Notes: generated from the sequence alone by a model not told the origin. A stretch of 64,000 nucleotides of DNA from Leptospira selangorensis (GCF_004769405.1 NZ_RQES01000018.1:124001-188000), one strand, 5' to 3'; shown: positions 1 to 10,352, counted from the stretch's first letter. A program made the numbers and translations.

Positions 1-708
1 ATAGATGAAGAAAAAAAGTATGGGGTAGAGTTCTTATTTTCCCAAAATGCTCTCACAAAGGCTCACTATTATTATATTTATGGGAATGATGCCGGTTATG
101 GTTTTAGAAGAAGAGATGTCTCTGATTTAGAAAGAAACGATTACAAGTTAAACTATTTGTCTTATGCTCTGACTCCGTTCGGAGAAAAATTATATTTCGG
201 AGCCGGATTAAGAAAGATAGATACTAATATGTGGTCCGGAAGTTTATCCGGAATTGGCTCGGAAAAAATCCATACATTAGGTCCTCAGGTTGCGATCAAA
301 AGTAATTTACGTTTATATGATTCTCTTTATTTGAATTTGAGTTTGGAATTTTATTATACGGAAGGGCGTAGGAGCCTTAGCTGGCAAGGTTATGATACGT
401 TCTTAGAATGGACAGGATCAAGTTTTGAGGAATTCGCTTTTTTATATAAAGAATACTCTCATCATAATACTATGGGAGTGTTTAGGGGTTCCGAACTTGA
501 TATTTCCTTTTCTTATATCTTTTTTGAAAAATATAAATTGTACTTCGGCTATAACTATAATAGGTCTAATTTTTCATATAAAAATTATTCGGATCAGTAC
601 GTTACTTATTATCAATTTACGGATGCGATTAATATTTATCCCCAGACTCCTGATTCGGGAAGGGAGAAGATCCGGGGATATTATTTCGGGATTTCTGCAG
701 TTTTTTAG
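1..708 (+). CDS. C-terminal part of a probable outer-membrane beta-barrel protein (cut by window edge)
   Basis: The reading frame is open from the first base of the window, so the gene begins upstream and only about 235 codons are visible. The protein is rich in Tyr, Phe, Ser and Gly, with alternating aromatic and polar residues in short stretches (for example LRLYDSLYLNLSLEFYY and YKLYFGYNYNRSNFSY). It ends in Phe (GISAVF), as transmembrane beta-strands of outer-membrane proteins usually do. No catalytic motif is seen. I infer an outer-membrane barrel or porin-like protein, but the family is not recognised. Its stop codon overlaps the end of the convergent AraC gene by four bases. An internal TTG at 157 is not the start, since coding sequence continues upstream of it. 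Confidence 0.6.
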   Translation: MDEEKKYGVEFLFSQNALTKAHYYYIYGNDAGYGFRRRDVSDLERNDYKLNYLSYALTPFGEKLYFGAGLRKIDTNMWSGSLSGIGSEKIHTLGPQVAIKSNLRLYDSLYLNLSLEFYYTEGRRSLSWQGYDTFLEWTGSSFEEFAFLYKEYSHHNTMGVFRGSELDISFSYIFFEKYKLYFGYNYNRSNFSYKNYSDQYVTYYQFTDAINIYPQTPDSGREKIRGYYFGISAVF

Positions 709-1808
709 GACTTGTTTGGATTCCCTTTCTGTTTTCTATACAGAGCAGGCGACATTCCAATAAACTTTACAAACTGAGAATGAAAGGTGGATTTAGAATT
801 AAAACCCACTGCGAATGCGATATCTAAAACCGAACTATCGGATTCTTCCACCAAACGTTTGCAGGCTTCTTGTACTCTATACCGATTGATTAGTTCGTAA
901 AAATTCATTTTGTGAACTTCGTTTAAGTATCTGGAAGTTTGGTGCAAATTTAATCCAAGTTCGGCCGCTAGGTCCACAAGTCTCAATTCGCTATCTCTAT
1001 ATAAGTTTCTAGTTTCTAATAATTCCTTAAGTTTGGAATTTGCCACTTCTATTTCTTTGGAGAGAAGTGGGGTATTTTGGTATTTTGCACTTTGGATAAC
1101 TTCACTGATCTCATTAAAAAATCCAGGGTGCCTTTCTCTGACCAAGAAGAGTAGAAGCACCATTACGCAGATAAGGGAGGCCCCTAACTCGAACAAATAT
1201 TTGTTTTTTAGGAAATAGGCGGTTCCTATAAAACTATTTGCGAATACCGGTAGAAGTAGTAAGAACCATACCAGTTTTAACTCGTACATTTCATATCTTC
1301 TGCTAACTTTATGATAAAGATACAGGCAGAACAGTGAATAAATGGAGACCTGGATACTTGCGATAAAACTTCCCAAGTGAGCCCAATCTAACCTGAATTC
1401 TTTGGCTCCCTGTATTACCTGAGCTTTCAATTTCGAGCTATCTTGGGAAAAGAAAATACATTCAAAAACGGTGAATAAGATCACCGGTGAAAAATGTAGT
1501 CCATAGCGGATGAGTTTTTCTTTCGGGCTTTCTTCTTCTGTCGCTAAGAAGGAACGGATATAGGTGTAGATCAGCGGCCCTACGGATAATACGCTTGTGT
1601 GTAAGAATATAAATAGATAAGGAAATTCTAATAGATCATCCTGTAGATACCAGGAGTATCTGAGTAGGATCGTCCCAGTTAGGATCATTATAAGCACCAA
1701 GATCCGATTCCCGGAACCTGGACGGATAATTTCCAGATAGGCGTATATAAATGCGGCTCCGGCCCCAAATTGCAGGAATTTCAGTAAAAATATATGTAGG
1801 TATTCCAT
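705..1808 (-). CDS. AraC-family transcriptional regulator with N-terminal membrane domain
   Basis: The N-terminal two thirds consist of six or seven hydrophobic segments (beginning YLHIFLLKFLQFGAGAAFIYAYL). The C-terminal 100 or so residues are an AraC-type double helix-turn-helix with the typical ending, seen as LVDLAAELGLNLHQTSRYLNE followed by SVLDIAFAVGFNSKSTFHSQF and the signature FVKFIGMSPALYRK. This architecture of a membrane sensor fused to an AraC DNA-binding domain is common in Leptospira. I chose the ATG at 1808, which puts the first membrane segment at the N-terminus. A GTG at 1886 would add 26 mostly polar residues, and neither start has a strong Shine-Dalgarno sequence. The ligand and targets are unknown. 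Two similar regulators lie at the far end of the window. Confidence 0.85.
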   Translation of the reverse strand: MEYLHIFLLKFLQFGAGAAFIYAYLEIIRPGSGNRILVLIMILTGTILLRYSWYLQDDLLEFPYLFIFLHTSVLSVGPLIYTYIRSFLATEEESPKEKLIRYGLHFSPVILFTVFECIFFSQDSSKLKAQVIQGAKEFRLDWAHLGSFIASIQVSIYSLFCLYLYHKVSRRYEMYELKLVWFLLLLPVFANSFIGTAYFLKNKYLFELGASLICVMVLLLFLVRERHPGFFNEISEVIQSAKYQNTPLLSKEIEVANSKLKELLETRNLYRDSELRLVDLAAELGLNLHQTSRYLNEVHKMNFYELINRYRVQEACKRLVEESDSSVLDIAFAVGFNSKSTFHSQFVKFIGMSPALYRKQKGNPNKS

Positions 1809-1968
1809 AGATGGCTTTTTGAGCCGGATGCTATTTGATTCTCCTGCCGACATTCTGCAACTCGCTTTCGCGTCAAAAAGCGGCACAACAAGTCCGATCC
1901 GATAAGTTCGGCTATCCGAACCTATGGAGGCGGTCGATGACTATTCGAATATCTGTTAAGATTGGCCC

Positions 1969-3720
1969 ATGAATTCGGAAACATATCCATTAGCAGTACT
2001 ACAGCTCAAGGGTTCCCAAGAAGAGATGGGAAGACAATTTGGCGAGATTATGAATGAGATCGGGCAGTTCGAGCCGATCTTTGATTTTTATCCTGTGATG
2101 GCCCGCAATCTTCTATTGGGGAGTTTGCCTCGTAGCAATCGGAATTTTTTAGCGAAGGGTGTTACTTCTCTTCTGGTGAATTGGATGTCTAGAAGAATGA
2201 TGAAGCATAGGCCTTCTGAATTTTCTGCGAGGACAATTGCTGCTTTAACTTCTGCGGGTCGTTCTGCGAAATTAGAGAAAGAACTTTTCACAATGGATTC
2301 CTTCCAGAACTCCGTTGGATTTTTGGGTATGATCCAGCTTCTTCCTGAGCTAGCACATATGAGTCCGGGCAGAAGTCCTCAAATGATTCCGGCTTGTACG
2401 AGTGTCGCCGTTTGGGGAGATCAAAGTCAGGACGGCAAATTATATCATGCGCGCAATTTCGATTTTCCAGGTGTAGAAGTTTGGGATAAACGCCCGATCG
2501 TTGTTTTCTGTACTCCTGAAAAAGGTTTACGTTATGGTTATATTGCATGTAGGGGTGCGGATGTTCCCGGGATCACCGCTTTCAATGAGGCAGGCCTTAC
2601 AATCGCATTCCATACTCGCTTTCATAAAAAGATAGGCTTTAACGGTTTGGGAGTGATCGATTTCGGTCATAAAATTATCTCAGAAGCAAGATCTATCGAA
2701 GAAGCGGTGAGTATCGCTAAAAAACATAAGATCAATTCTACTTGGGGTATGATCATTACAAATCATAAGGAGAAGGGACCGAAGGCTGCGATCATAGAGA
2801 CAAATTACGGAAATGTGGATGTGGTTTATCCTAATTTAGGAAAAGATCATATTGTTAATACAAACCATTACCAAAGTGAAAAGTTACAAGAAGGGGAGAT
2901 TATGGCAGCTCCCGTTTTTTATCATCATTGTATTAGTCGTTTTGATAGAGCAGAACAACTTCTATCTTCCCAAAAGAAAAAAAAGGGAACCAGTGTTGTA
3001 GATCTTCAGAATCTTTTGGACGATACTATCGATTGCTCGAGCGGAGAAGTCCGTACAATGGGTTCCACGATCCGTCAGATCACTTCGGTTAAGTCGGTAG
3101 TGATGAGTGCAGAAGCTCGTAAAATTTTTGTCTCCGTCGGTACTGCTCCTACTAGTAGCGGCCCTTATGTGGAAATTCCAATGGCTTGGGGCGAACCTGG
3201 TTATAAACTTTTGGATCTTTCTGATTCCAAAAAAGGAAAAGTGAAGAGGGTTCCGAAGTCTAAAAATCTTAAGGTGGGATCTGCGATTCAACATTATAAA
3301 AAAGCAATGCTTATCAATGACGATCCAAGTATGGGCGGAATTGATGATATTCTTCTGGAATTGCAGAAGGCGAACGAAGAATTTATAGGAAAGGATCCTT
3401 CTATCCTATTCTTAGAAGCGATTTTATATCTGGAAAAAGGAAATCTGAATAAGGCCGCGTTCTTATTGGAGCAAGCGGAAAGTTTAGAGACTTCTTCTTT
3501 CAGAAAGCAGCAAAGTGCGTTGTGGCTGGCGAGAACTCAGTCAGTTTTGGGTAAACAAAAAATAGCGGATCATTTCTACGATAAGATCAAAAATTCTAAA
3601 ACGGAATTTTCTACTCAGGTTTGGAAACAGAAAGCGTTTCAAGACAAGGGTAAATATTCCGCTAAGAAGTTGAGACAGGTTTCTCCTAACTTTATTATCG
3701 TAGAAGCGAACGAGTTATAG
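1969..3720 (+). CDS. C45-family autoproteolytic acyltransferase/hydrolase (Ntn hydrolase-like)
   Basis: This 583-residue protein resembles the peptidase C45 / acyl-CoA:6-aminopenicillanate acyltransferase group of N-terminal-nucleophile hydrolases. The candidate nucleophile is Cys143 in PACTSVAVWG, followed by the family-typical DGKLYHARNFDF segment. Family members cleave themselves before this Cys and then act on amide bonds; the substrate here is unknown. The first 140 residues would form the propeptide or small subunit. The last 140 or so residues are helical and look like TPR repeats (AILYLEKGNLNKAAFLLEQAESLE), an extension not needed for the Ntn fold. No signal peptide is evident, so it is probably cytoplasmic. 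The gene stands alone, and a hairpin-forming intergenic repeat follows it. Confidence 0.75.
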   Translation: MNSETYPLAVLQLKGSQEEMGRQFGEIMNEIGQFEPIFDFYPVMARNLLLGSLPRSNRNFLAKGVTSLLVNWMSRRMMKHRPSEFSARTIAALTSAGRSAKLEKELFTMDSFQNSVGFLGMIQLLPELAHMSPGRSPQMIPACTSVAVWGDQSQDGKLYHARNFDFPGVEVWDKRPIVVFCTPEKGLRYGYIACRGADVPGITAFNEAGLTIAFHTRFHKKIGFNGLGVIDFGHKIISEARSIEEAVSIAKKHKINSTWGMIITNHKEKGPKAAIIETNYGNVDVVYPNLGKDHIVNTNHYQSEKLQEGEIMAAPVFYHHCISRFDRAEQLLSSQKKKKGTSVVDLQNLLDDTIDCSSGEVRTMGSTIRQITSVKSVVMSAEARKIFVSVGTAPTSSGPYVEIPMAWGEPGYKLLDLSDSKKGKVKRVPKSKNLKVGSAIQHYKKAMLINDDPSMGGIDDILLELQKANEEFIGKDPSILFLEAILYLEKGNLNKAAFLLEQAESLETSSFRKQQSALWLARTQSVLGKQKIADHFYDKIKNSKTEFSTQVWKQKAFQDKGKYSAKKLRQVSPNFIIVEANEL

Positions 3721-3732
3721 AGAAGAGTTTTA

Positions 3733-3814
3733 CACAGAGATCGCTGAGAACACGGAGTGTCATGTAGGAATTCCTACATCTAATCAAATCTCTGTGTTCT
3801 CGGTGGACTCTGTG
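3733..3814. repeat. Intergenic inverted repeat with central palindrome, candidate bidirectional terminator
   Basis: Two 25-base arms, 3733-3757 and 3790-3814, are inverted copies matching at 20 of 25 positions. Between them lies the perfect 16-base palindrome TGTAGGAATTCCTACA at 3763-3778. The element sits exactly between two convergent genes (stops at 3720 and 3826), where a bidirectional terminator would be expected. There is no T-run directly after either arm, so termination is an inference. The arm sequence looks like dispersed intergenic repeats I associate with Leptospira genomes. Confidence 0.6.
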
Positions 3815-3825
3815 CGAAATTTAAC

Positions 3826-4890
3826 TCAAGGATCCGCCACACAACGAGCGCGAACATTACTTGTGTCCGACTTAGAATAACTATACATTTGGTAGACCAT
3901 CTGAGCGTGGGCAGTCGTTAGAGCGTTATTGGCAGTAGTTCCTGTCCATGCAATGGATGCTTGTATACTATTCGGGAAAAGTGAAAGTGGAAGATTCGAA
4001 TTACCGATCGAGGGCTCCGAAATAAAGAAGGATTCTCTATGTGATGGAAGCCTCCAATCCGTTCTCGATGCAAAGTTTAGATTATTGCAATAATCTAATG
4101 CTTGCTGCCAATTTAATGGGCTTGCGGCTCCCGTACAAGTAGAGTCATCCGCCTGTCCATACGCACATTTTTTAATTATAAGTCCGGTATTCGTTTCTTG
4201 TAAAGTACCGTCTCCCAAATCCGTGAAACTTGCATTCGGTGTTTTAGGACCAGATACACAACGGATAGGCATGTTTGTAGTCTCATCAATTGGAGTAATA
4301 CCTCCGTAGGAATAGAATAAGTATCTTCCGAAAAAACCCACTGCAGGTGTGGATGTCCAACCTCCGGATGCTTGTCCGTTCGGGAAATAGGTGCTAGATA
4401 ATAGATTTGTTTGGGAATGATCTCCGAAAAGAGCAGATTCTCTGGCAGTAGGAAGTCTCCAACTTCTTCCTGCAGTGGTTAAAGAATTACAATATGCGTT
4501 CGCCACCTGCCAATATACATTGATGATGGAACCGATACAAGTGCTTCCGTTCCAAATCATTCCGAATGGACATCTTTGCCAAGTTAGACCGGAACTTTCT
4601 TCTAATATTGTTTCACCCGAATCTTGGATTTGTAATGAAAATGGGGCTGGAATATTCGTGAATTCTCCGTCTTCGCCTGTTCCTGTACATCCACGCGTTG
4701 CTCCGCTTGTATCATAACAAGTTGTCTGGTTCGAATCTGGAAGTTGAAAGGAGAAAGCTGCAGGACTCGCAGCGCTTGTTAGGCTTAAAAGAACGGAAGT
4801 TTCTAGATCATAATTTTTATGTTCTACTTCACAATTCCATAGAACTAAGGATGTCAGGAATAGAATATACAAGGACCTGTACTTTTTCAT
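3826..4890 (-). CDS. DUF1566 (Lcl C-terminal) lipoprotein with duplicated domain
   Basis: The first 19 residues form a lipoprotein signal peptide, with a loose spirochaete lipobox ending LVLWNC and the lipid-accepting Cys at position 20. The mature part holds two copies of a DUF1566-type domain. The first reads SGLTWQRCPFGMIWNGSTC and later SWRLPTARE; the second reads TGLIIKKCAYG and later DWRLPSHRE. Each copy carries the paired Cys and the WRLPs-RE signature. Such domains are found in bacterial surface proteins, with no known catalytic role. The protein is probably exposed on the outer membrane or periplasmic face. Its neighbours do not suggest a pathway, and it appears to be transcribed alone. 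Confidence 0.8.
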   Translation of the reverse strand: MKKYRSLYILFLTSLVLWNCEVEHKNYDLETSVLLSLTSAASPAAFSFQLPDSNQTTCYDTSGATRGCTGTGEDGEFTNIPAPFSLQIQDSGETILEESSGLTWQRCPFGMIWNGSTCIGSIINVYWQVANAYCNSLTTAGRSWRLPTARESALFGDHSQTNLLSSTYFPNGQASGGWTSTPAVGFFGRYLFYSYGGITPIDETTNMPIRCVSGPKTPNASFTDLGDGTLQETNTGLIIKKCAYGQADDSTCTGAASPLNWQQALDYCNNLNFASRTDWRLPSHRESFFISEPSIGNSNLPLSLFPNSIQASIAWTGTTANNALTTAHAQMVYQMYSYSKSDTSNVRARCVADP

Positions 4891-5071
4891 TTGAGAAATT
4901 CCAATTTTAAAATATTCTTATAGGTTGATATATCCTAAAGGAAGGATGGCAGACAGAATATAGGGAAAATCGGCCGACTTTCCTATGAAAGTTTGGAATT
5001 TTTACGTTAGGCGGGATCTATTACCCAATTGGGATATTTAAATTATTGTGAAATTCTTGAAAAAGAAAGAT

Positions 5072-7078
5072 CTAAAAAGTATTTTCACTGGCCACTGATT
5101 CTCTCTCCATCCACATTCCGGAGTCTTTGATCAATTGGACTAATCTTTCGTCCGCTTCTTCGGAAGGGACGTTTTTAAGTACGATTTCTTTTCCACGGTA
5201 CAAATGGACTTTACCTGGGCCTGCACCTACGTAACCGAAATCCGCATCCGCCATCTCTCCGGGACCGTTTACGATACAGCCCATAACAGCTATCTTAACA
5301 CCTTTTAGATGACCTGTTTTTTCTTTGATTCGCGCAGTTGTGGTTTGTAGATCGAATAAGGTTCGTCCGCAAGAAGGGCAGGAGATATATTCCGTTTTTG
5401 TAAGTCTTAATCTGGTTGCTTGTAGTATATCAAACCCGAGTTGTAGAACTGCTTCGGGCTCACTATCGATTACTTTGATACGAAGCATATCCCCGATCCC
5501 ATCCGTCAACATTCCGCCGATTCCGATAGAAGATTCGTATAATGCAGTTTCCATGTCCGGATATTCTGTACTTAGGAGAATAGGATAATCAAAATCGCTG
5601 AGTATTCGTGCTAATTTTCTGTAATCGTGTAATATATGGAAAGTTTGTATGGAGAATGCTATTGATTCTATTCCTGCGTTCTTAAATTCTTCAGGAAGTC
5701 CTTTTAGGCTTTCGATTTGGTAGGCCTGGACATTTAGTTCAGTAATCCCTTTTCCTTCTCTTTTATGCAGAAATTCTAATAAAGAATCCCTGTTTTGGAA
5801 ATGATGGAATGGGTCTACTGTTACTTTAGGGAATGGGATCAGATCTTCTAATACGTCTTCGAGTAATAATTCGTTTTGTTCTACGATGACCCCCACTGGA
5901 ACCGAGGAAGATTTAATTGCAGAAATACATTCTTCTCTTAGGAATTCATCGGAAGGAAGTGGTACTGAAACCATTTCCAATTCTAAGGATCTGGATCTTG
6001 CATAACTTTTAAGTGAGGATAGTTCCTGCGAAAATCCGCTTTCGGATTCGAAAGGTAATACTGATTCGATCCGAACTGCATGATTTTCTCCCAGAGGAAG
6101 ACTTCCTATTTGGATCGGTCTGCTATAAAATCTTTGGTAAGAATAAGGATTTCTGAATTCGGAATATCCTTGGCTTTGTGTTTCCGGAAATCTGAGTTTA
6201 TTATATTTGTCCGCGAGTAATCTTGCGACTGGAACTTCGTGGATTGGATCTTCCGTTAAGGAAACTCGGATAGTATCTCCTAATCCGTCTTCTAATAGGG
6301 AGCCGATACCGATTGCGGATTTGATCCTTCCGTCTTTCCCGTCTCCTGCTTCAGTTACTCCTAGATGTAATGGATAGTCCATCTGCAATTCCATGAAACG
6401 ACTGCATAATAATCTATATGCCTGGACCATCACCTGTGGGTTGGAGGCTTTCATACTTACTATAATATCTTTATAAGAAAGACTTTCTGCGATCCGGATA
6501 AATTCTATCGCAGATTCCACCATTCCTTGCGGTGTGTCTCCGTATTTATTCATGATACGATCAGATAAGGAACCATGATTAGTCCCAATCCTCATGGAGA
6601 CTCCCAGTTCTTTGCAACGAAGTACCAATGGACTGAATACTTCGGAAATTCTTTCCAACTCTTCTTTGTATTCAAGTTCCGTATAGTCTCTGATCGCGAA
6701 TTTTTTCTTATCAGCGAAGTTACCTGGATTGATGCGGACCTTCTCCACCCATTCTACCGATTTCATAGCAACGCTTGGGGTAAAATGGATATCAGCAACG
6801 AGAGGGACTTTACTTCCTAACTTTTTAAGTTCCTTACGAATATTCGGTAAGTTATCCGCATCCGGTTGAGAAGGTACAGTCAATCGAACGATCTCACAAC
6901 CTGCAGCCTCTAATTCCAAAATTTGTCTAACTGAGTTTTCTGTGTCTCTTGTATCCGCAGTGATCATGGATTGGATGCGGATCGGATTGTTTCCGCCTAT
7001 TCCAACATCTCCAACTTTTACCTCTCTGGTTCTACGGCGTTGGTAAGAGAATGGAGAATGATTGTATCGGAAGTTCAT
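5072..7078 (-). CDS. ispG: 4-hydroxy-3-methylbut-2-enyl diphosphate synthase (flavodoxin/ferredoxin), long form
   Basis: IspG converts 2-C-methyl-D-erythritol 2,4-cyclodiphosphate to HMBPP in the MEP isoprenoid pathway. The N-terminal TIM barrel begins VGNVGIGGNN-like ([24 protein letters not shown]). The C-terminal [4Fe-4S] domain has three cluster cysteines at about 567, 570 (SCPSCGRT) and 601 (GCIVNGPGE), with the conserved Glu at 608. At 668 residues it is the long type, with an extra domain of roughly 250 residues between barrel and cluster domain, as in chlamydiae, plants and spirochaetes; E. coli IspG has about 370. All key residues are present. It is a single gene with flanking gaps on both sides. 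The ATG at 7078 follows an AGAGAG stretch. Confidence 0.95.
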   Translation of the reverse strand: MNFRYNHSPFSYQRRRTREVKVGDVGIGGNNPIRIQSMITADTRDTENSVRQILELEAAGCEIVRLTVPSQPDADNLPNIRKELKKLGSKVPLVADIHFTPSVAMKSVEWVEKVRINPGNFADKKKFAIRDYTELEYKEELERISEVFSPLVLRCKELGVSMRIGTNHGSLSDRIMNKYGDTPQGMVESAIEFIRIAESLSYKDIIVSMKASNPQVMVQAYRLLCSRFMELQMDYPLHLGVTEAGDGKDGRIKSAIGIGSLLEDGLGDTIRVSLTEDPIHEVPVARLLADKYNKLRFPETQSQGYSEFRNPYSYQRFYSRPIQIGSLPLGENHAVRIESVLPFESESGFSQELSSLKSYARSRSLELEMVSVPLPSDEFLREECISAIKSSSVPVGVIVEQNELLLEDVLEDLIPFPKVTVDPFHHFQNRDSLLEFLHKREGKGITELNVQAYQIESLKGLPEEFKNAGIESIAFSIQTFHILHDYRKLARILSDFDYPILLSTEYPDMETALYESSIGIGGMLTDGIGDMLRIKVIDSEPEAVLQLGFDILQATRLRLTKTEYISCPSCGRTLFDLQTTTARIKEKTGHLKGVKIAVMGCIVNGPGEMADADFGYVGAGPGKVHLYRGKEIVLKNVPSEEADERLVQLIKDSGMWMERESVASENTF

Positions 7079-7269
7079 GAGTGCTCTCTAGTTCCATTAA
7101 GAAGGGCCCGAATCACTTGTCATTTAGGATTTTTCCAGATTAAGCCCGAATCTGAAAGGTTTTTGGGGATTTGTAGTGGATCTTACCTCAAGATATAACA
7201 GCCAAAAGGGCGGGCAAATTGAATAAATTGACTGGAAAAGCGGAATAGGCAGGATTGTTGGAAACCGAT

Positions 7270-7896
7270 ATGAAATTCCTGAAACGTTTTTTTGCTAAGA
7301 TAGAATCTCCGGGAGAGGCGGAGTTTATATTAAATTTTTCCGCTTATATTCTGTTTTTGATCGGGTTTTTGCAGAGTATTCTTTTCGCCTTTCTTTTGGG
7401 ATCTTTTCGGAACTTCTATATGGATGTTCTTCTTATTTTTATTTTTGGATTGGTGATACGATTTTCCAGGAGTAGGGTTTCCGTTATTCTTCTTTGTATT
7501 TATTCTTTGATCATTCTTATCGGTACAACCTTAACTTGGTTCGGGATTGCGGCGGGTGGTGGGAATAATATATTTCTGGCATTATTTTTACTTCTTCTTT
7601 CCATTCGTACTACCCAAGTAAATTTTCAATTTCATAAACTTACGGATACAAAACTTGTTTGGAAAAATATTTGGGTCCGCCATCTGATCGCGATCGGTTT
7701 TGCATTTATACTTTTTTCTTCCTTCTTTATTTCTTTTATAATGATCTCTAAATTTTTAGGGATCACGGAGATGAATAGCCTTCATGGAGAAATTATCTTC
7801 GAATCGTTTCCCATCTCTTATATTCTTCTTTTACTTCCGGGGCTTCCTTGGGCTCAAAAAAGAAGAATGTATACTGTCTCTGAAACTTTTTCTTGA
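7270..7896 (+). CDS. Hypothetical multi-pass membrane protein
   Basis: About 208 residues with five hydrophobic segments, including NFSAYILFLIGFLQSILFAFLL, VLLIFIFGLVIRFS, VILLCIYSLIILIG and FAFILFSSFFISFIMI. There are positively charged loops between them and a short basic tail. No domain family is recognised. I placed the start at the ATG at 7270, which has GGA seven bases upstream; a TTG at 7255 would add five residues. The gene stands alone, with a likely terminator hairpin at 7946. Confidence 0.6.
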   Translation: MKFLKRFFAKIESPGEAEFILNFSAYILFLIGFLQSILFAFLLGSFRNFYMDVLLIFIFGLVIRFSRSRVSVILLCIYSLIILIGTTLTWFGIAAGGGNNIFLALFLLLLSIRTTQVNFQFHKLTDTKLVWKNIWVRHLIAIGFAFILFSSFFISFIMISKFLGITEMNSLHGEIIFESFPISYILLLLPGLPWAQKRRMYTVSETFS

Positions 7897-7945
7897 ACGC
7901 CGGTCTATATTCCGATTTTTGAACATGTTTTGGATAGAAGGTTGG

Positions 7946-7970
7946 CTGTAGCAATTGTTACAGTATTTTT
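7946..7970 (+). terminator. Probable intrinsic terminator
   Basis: CTGTAGCAATTGTTACAG folds into a seven-pair stem (one G-T pair) with an AATT loop, followed by TATTTTT. It lies about 50 bases after the membrane-protein gene ending at 7896. Confidence 0.55.
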
Positions 7971-8273
7971 GAGCTTTTACTCACTTTTTTTCCGAGAAGA
8001 TTAAAAAATCTAAAAAGAAAATAATCACGGTTTGTTGTGCTATTAACTGGCCGGGGAATCCACATACACACATAACGTTCTGATTTGTCCGAAGTTTTGA
8101 GATCAAAGCATTCGATCAATCCGTATAACAGACGTTTGTTCCCCGTTTTGTGTCGTTCATTCCGAACGACCCCGAGAAAATTTTAAATAACTCGGAAAAA
8201 TACACCAGGGACGAGCTGATTGGGAAAAACGCCGGAAGCGGAAATTAGAAAATTTTAATATTTTTCGAGATTT
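7971..8273. other. Intergenic leader region upstream of the beta-propeller lipoprotein
   Basis: No gene is seen here. The visible structure is a short hairpin, GTCGTTC at 8152-8158 with GAACGAC at 8164-8170, followed by a weaker CCGAG/CTCGG pair around 8172-8200. These lie within about 120 bases of the lipoprotein start at 8274 and may belong to its 5' untranslated region. No known riboswitch consensus was recognised. Confidence 0.35.
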
Positions 8274-10352
8274 ATGAAAAAGTCAGTTTTACTTGTTTTA
8301 GTTTTTAATATTTCCTTTTTAGTAGGATGTTCTTCCGAAGGAGGAGGAATTGATCCTATATCCGCGCTTCTTGCTACAATTTCTCCCGGTTCTCCCGGCA
8401 CGGAAAATCCTCCACCTGGGGAGGCTGGAACTCCTACATGGTTGAGCGCGTCTGATGCGGTATTCAGTGATAAGGTGGAAATCCGTTGGGATCCGGTTCC
8501 TGCTCAGGAATACAGAGTTTTTAAAAAATTAGTATTCGAATCCACTTACCAACAAATCGGTTCGGTAACTGATCCTGTTTTTACGGATCCAATTTCAGAT
8601 TCTCAAAGTTTATTTCAATATGCTGTCCAAGTTGTGGATCTAGAAGGTAAAGTTTCTCCTATTAGCGTTTTTGATACTGGAACAATTGCATTCAATTCTT
8701 CTTGTTCTACGAAATTGAATTCTCTAGGAGGAGGGACTTCTCTTTATTCTAGATTTAAGAATGGTTTTCCAGGAGTAGCAAGTTCGGTTTCTTCTTGGGG
8801 GAATTCTGTGCTTGTTGCAAGCGGCGGAAATGTCTATTTGCTGAACGTGAATGGGGATATGATCGGTGTTTGGACTGGGATCTCTCCTAAGGCAATGGTT
8901 GTAGATGTTTCTAATCGTATCTTTGCTTTGGTAGGAATGAAAGTATTCGAATTGAATTCCGATTGTACCCAAACAAGTTTAATCGATCTTCCATCGGATT
9001 CCGTTCCTAAGGATATTGCCTTGGATACATTAGGCAATTTGTATATTAGCGAAGCGAATTTCGATACGGGCACGGATCGTATTTTTAAATATTCTTCTGC
9101 AGGGAATTTACTCAAAACTTGGGATCTACCGGGAACATTCAGACAACCTTATGCGATCTATATTCATCCTTCTGATAATAGTCTGTTAGTAGCAGACAAT
9201 TCTAATTTTGATTTGTTCCAATATGATATTACCGGGGATACTCCTGTTCAACTAGCATCCAAACAAATTACCGTCGGCCAGATCATTGATATGACTATGA
9301 GTGGCGGACAGATCCTTGTTGCTATCCAACAGAATACTTTTCCGGATAACGGACCTTATCTAGTTCGATTCCATAGTGGAATGTCCGGAGGTTCGGTGAC
9401 TATGAAAATTAATCCGGCAGGACCTTCTACGATCCAAAGTATTGCAACAGATAATCGTAATGGAAACGTCTTTGCAGTAGATACGGAAAGATCTTCTATT
9501 CTTTCCTGTTCTGCTCCTATCTTTTCCAATTGTTCTCCAAGTTTAGTTGGAATTGCTCCTTTAAGAATTGTTCGGGACGATAAAAAGAATTTTTATATTC
9601 TTCATACGACAAAACAGATCACAAAGCTGAATCCGAATGGAGCTTATCTTTCTAGTTTTGTTTTGCCCGCTTTCCAAGGACGTTCAGTCCAAGGAAGTGA
9701 TCTGGAGATTGATGGGGACTTCTTATATATTTCAGGAAGAAATTCTTCGGATGCAAGGGTTTTAATAAAAGTTAAAACGGATTTTACCGGAGTAACTACT
9801 CGGACATTACCTGCGAATTCATTCGTTGCTTTTACGAATATCGCTGTGACTGGCGGAAAAGTATTCAGTGATTATGTGGATTTAGGAGAAGAAGATAGTT
9901 TCACTTATTTGAATTTCTCTTCTATCAATGGAGGAGGGGATGGGAATTATTTAGATAATTCTTATAGAGAATCTTTCATAATGAGCACTGTGGAACTAGA
10001 GACTGATTATGCCGGGAATTTTTATCACATGCTGATCGGCATGGGCGATACTGATATCCATACTTCCATTTCTAAGTTCAATTCCAATACATTAGAATGG
10101 AATAATTTGGTCCAATCAGCTACGACTCCATTCCTACAGATCACAACGGATAAGTCAGGGAATTTATATACCTTAGAAGGAACTTCTAATAATGGATATA
10201 AGGTGTTTAAGAGGGATGGCAACTTTGCCGAGTTGAATCAAATATCTATACCTACGAACCAGATCTCTACCGGGGCGTTTTATGTATCAGACACAGGTGA
10301 TTCTTCTTTCCTTGCAACTCCATGGACTCTCCATCGAGTTATGTTACCTTAA
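8274..10352 (+). CDS. Lipoprotein with fibronectin-like domain and NHL/beta-propeller-type repeats
   Basis: This 692-residue protein starts with a lipoprotein signal peptide ending SFLVGC, with Cys19 as the probable lipid attachment site. A Pro/Gly-rich linker follows, then a fibronectin type III-like segment at about residues 50-130 (PTWLSASDAVFSDKVEIRWDPVPAQEYRVFK). The rest is made of repeated strands such as DIALDTLGNLYISEANFDTGTDRIFKYS and YAIYIHPSDNSLLVADNSNF, the style of NHL or SMP-30-like beta-propellers. These proteins often bind ligands or partners rather than catalyse. It probably sits on the outer membrane. The actual function is unknown, and no operon partner is evident. Confidence 0.75.
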   Translation: MKKSVLLVLVFNISFLVGCSSEGGGIDPISALLATISPGSPGTENPPPGEAGTPTWLSASDAVFSDKVEIRWDPVPAQEYRVFKKLVFESTYQQIGSVTDPVFTDPISDSQSLFQYAVQVVDLEGKVSPISVFDTGTIAFNSSCSTKLNSLGGGTSLYSRFKNGFPGVASSVSSWGNSVLVASGGNVYLLNVNGDMIGVWTGISPKAMVVDVSNRIFALVGMKVFELNSDCTQTSLIDLPSDSVPKDIALDTLGNLYISEANFDTGTDRIFKYSSAGNLLKTWDLPGTFRQPYAIYIHPSDNSLLVADNSNFDLFQYDITGDTPVQLASKQITVGQIIDMTMSGGQILVAIQQNTFPDNGPYLVRFHSGMSGGSVTMKINPAGPSTIQSIATDNRNGNVFAVDTERSSILSCSAPIFSNCSPSLVGIAPLRIVRDDKKNFYILHTTKQITKLNPNGAYLSSFVLPAFQGRSVQGSDLEIDGDFLYISGRNSSDARVLIKVKTDFTGVTTRTLPANSFVAFTNIAVTGGKVFSDYVDLGEEDSFTYLNFSSINGGGDGNYLDNSYRESFIMSTVELETDYAGNFYHMLIGMGDTDIHTSISKFNSNTLEWNNLVQSATTPFLQITTDKSGNLYTLEGTSNNGYKVFKRDGNFAELNQISIPTNQISTGAFYVSDTGDSSFLATPWTLHRVMLP

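Noticed and set aside
4964..4983. GGAAA-A-TCGGCCGA-C-TTTCC palindrome after ispG
   Set aside because: No loop and one mismatch on either side of the centre; no T-run. It may be an operator, but nothing else supports it.
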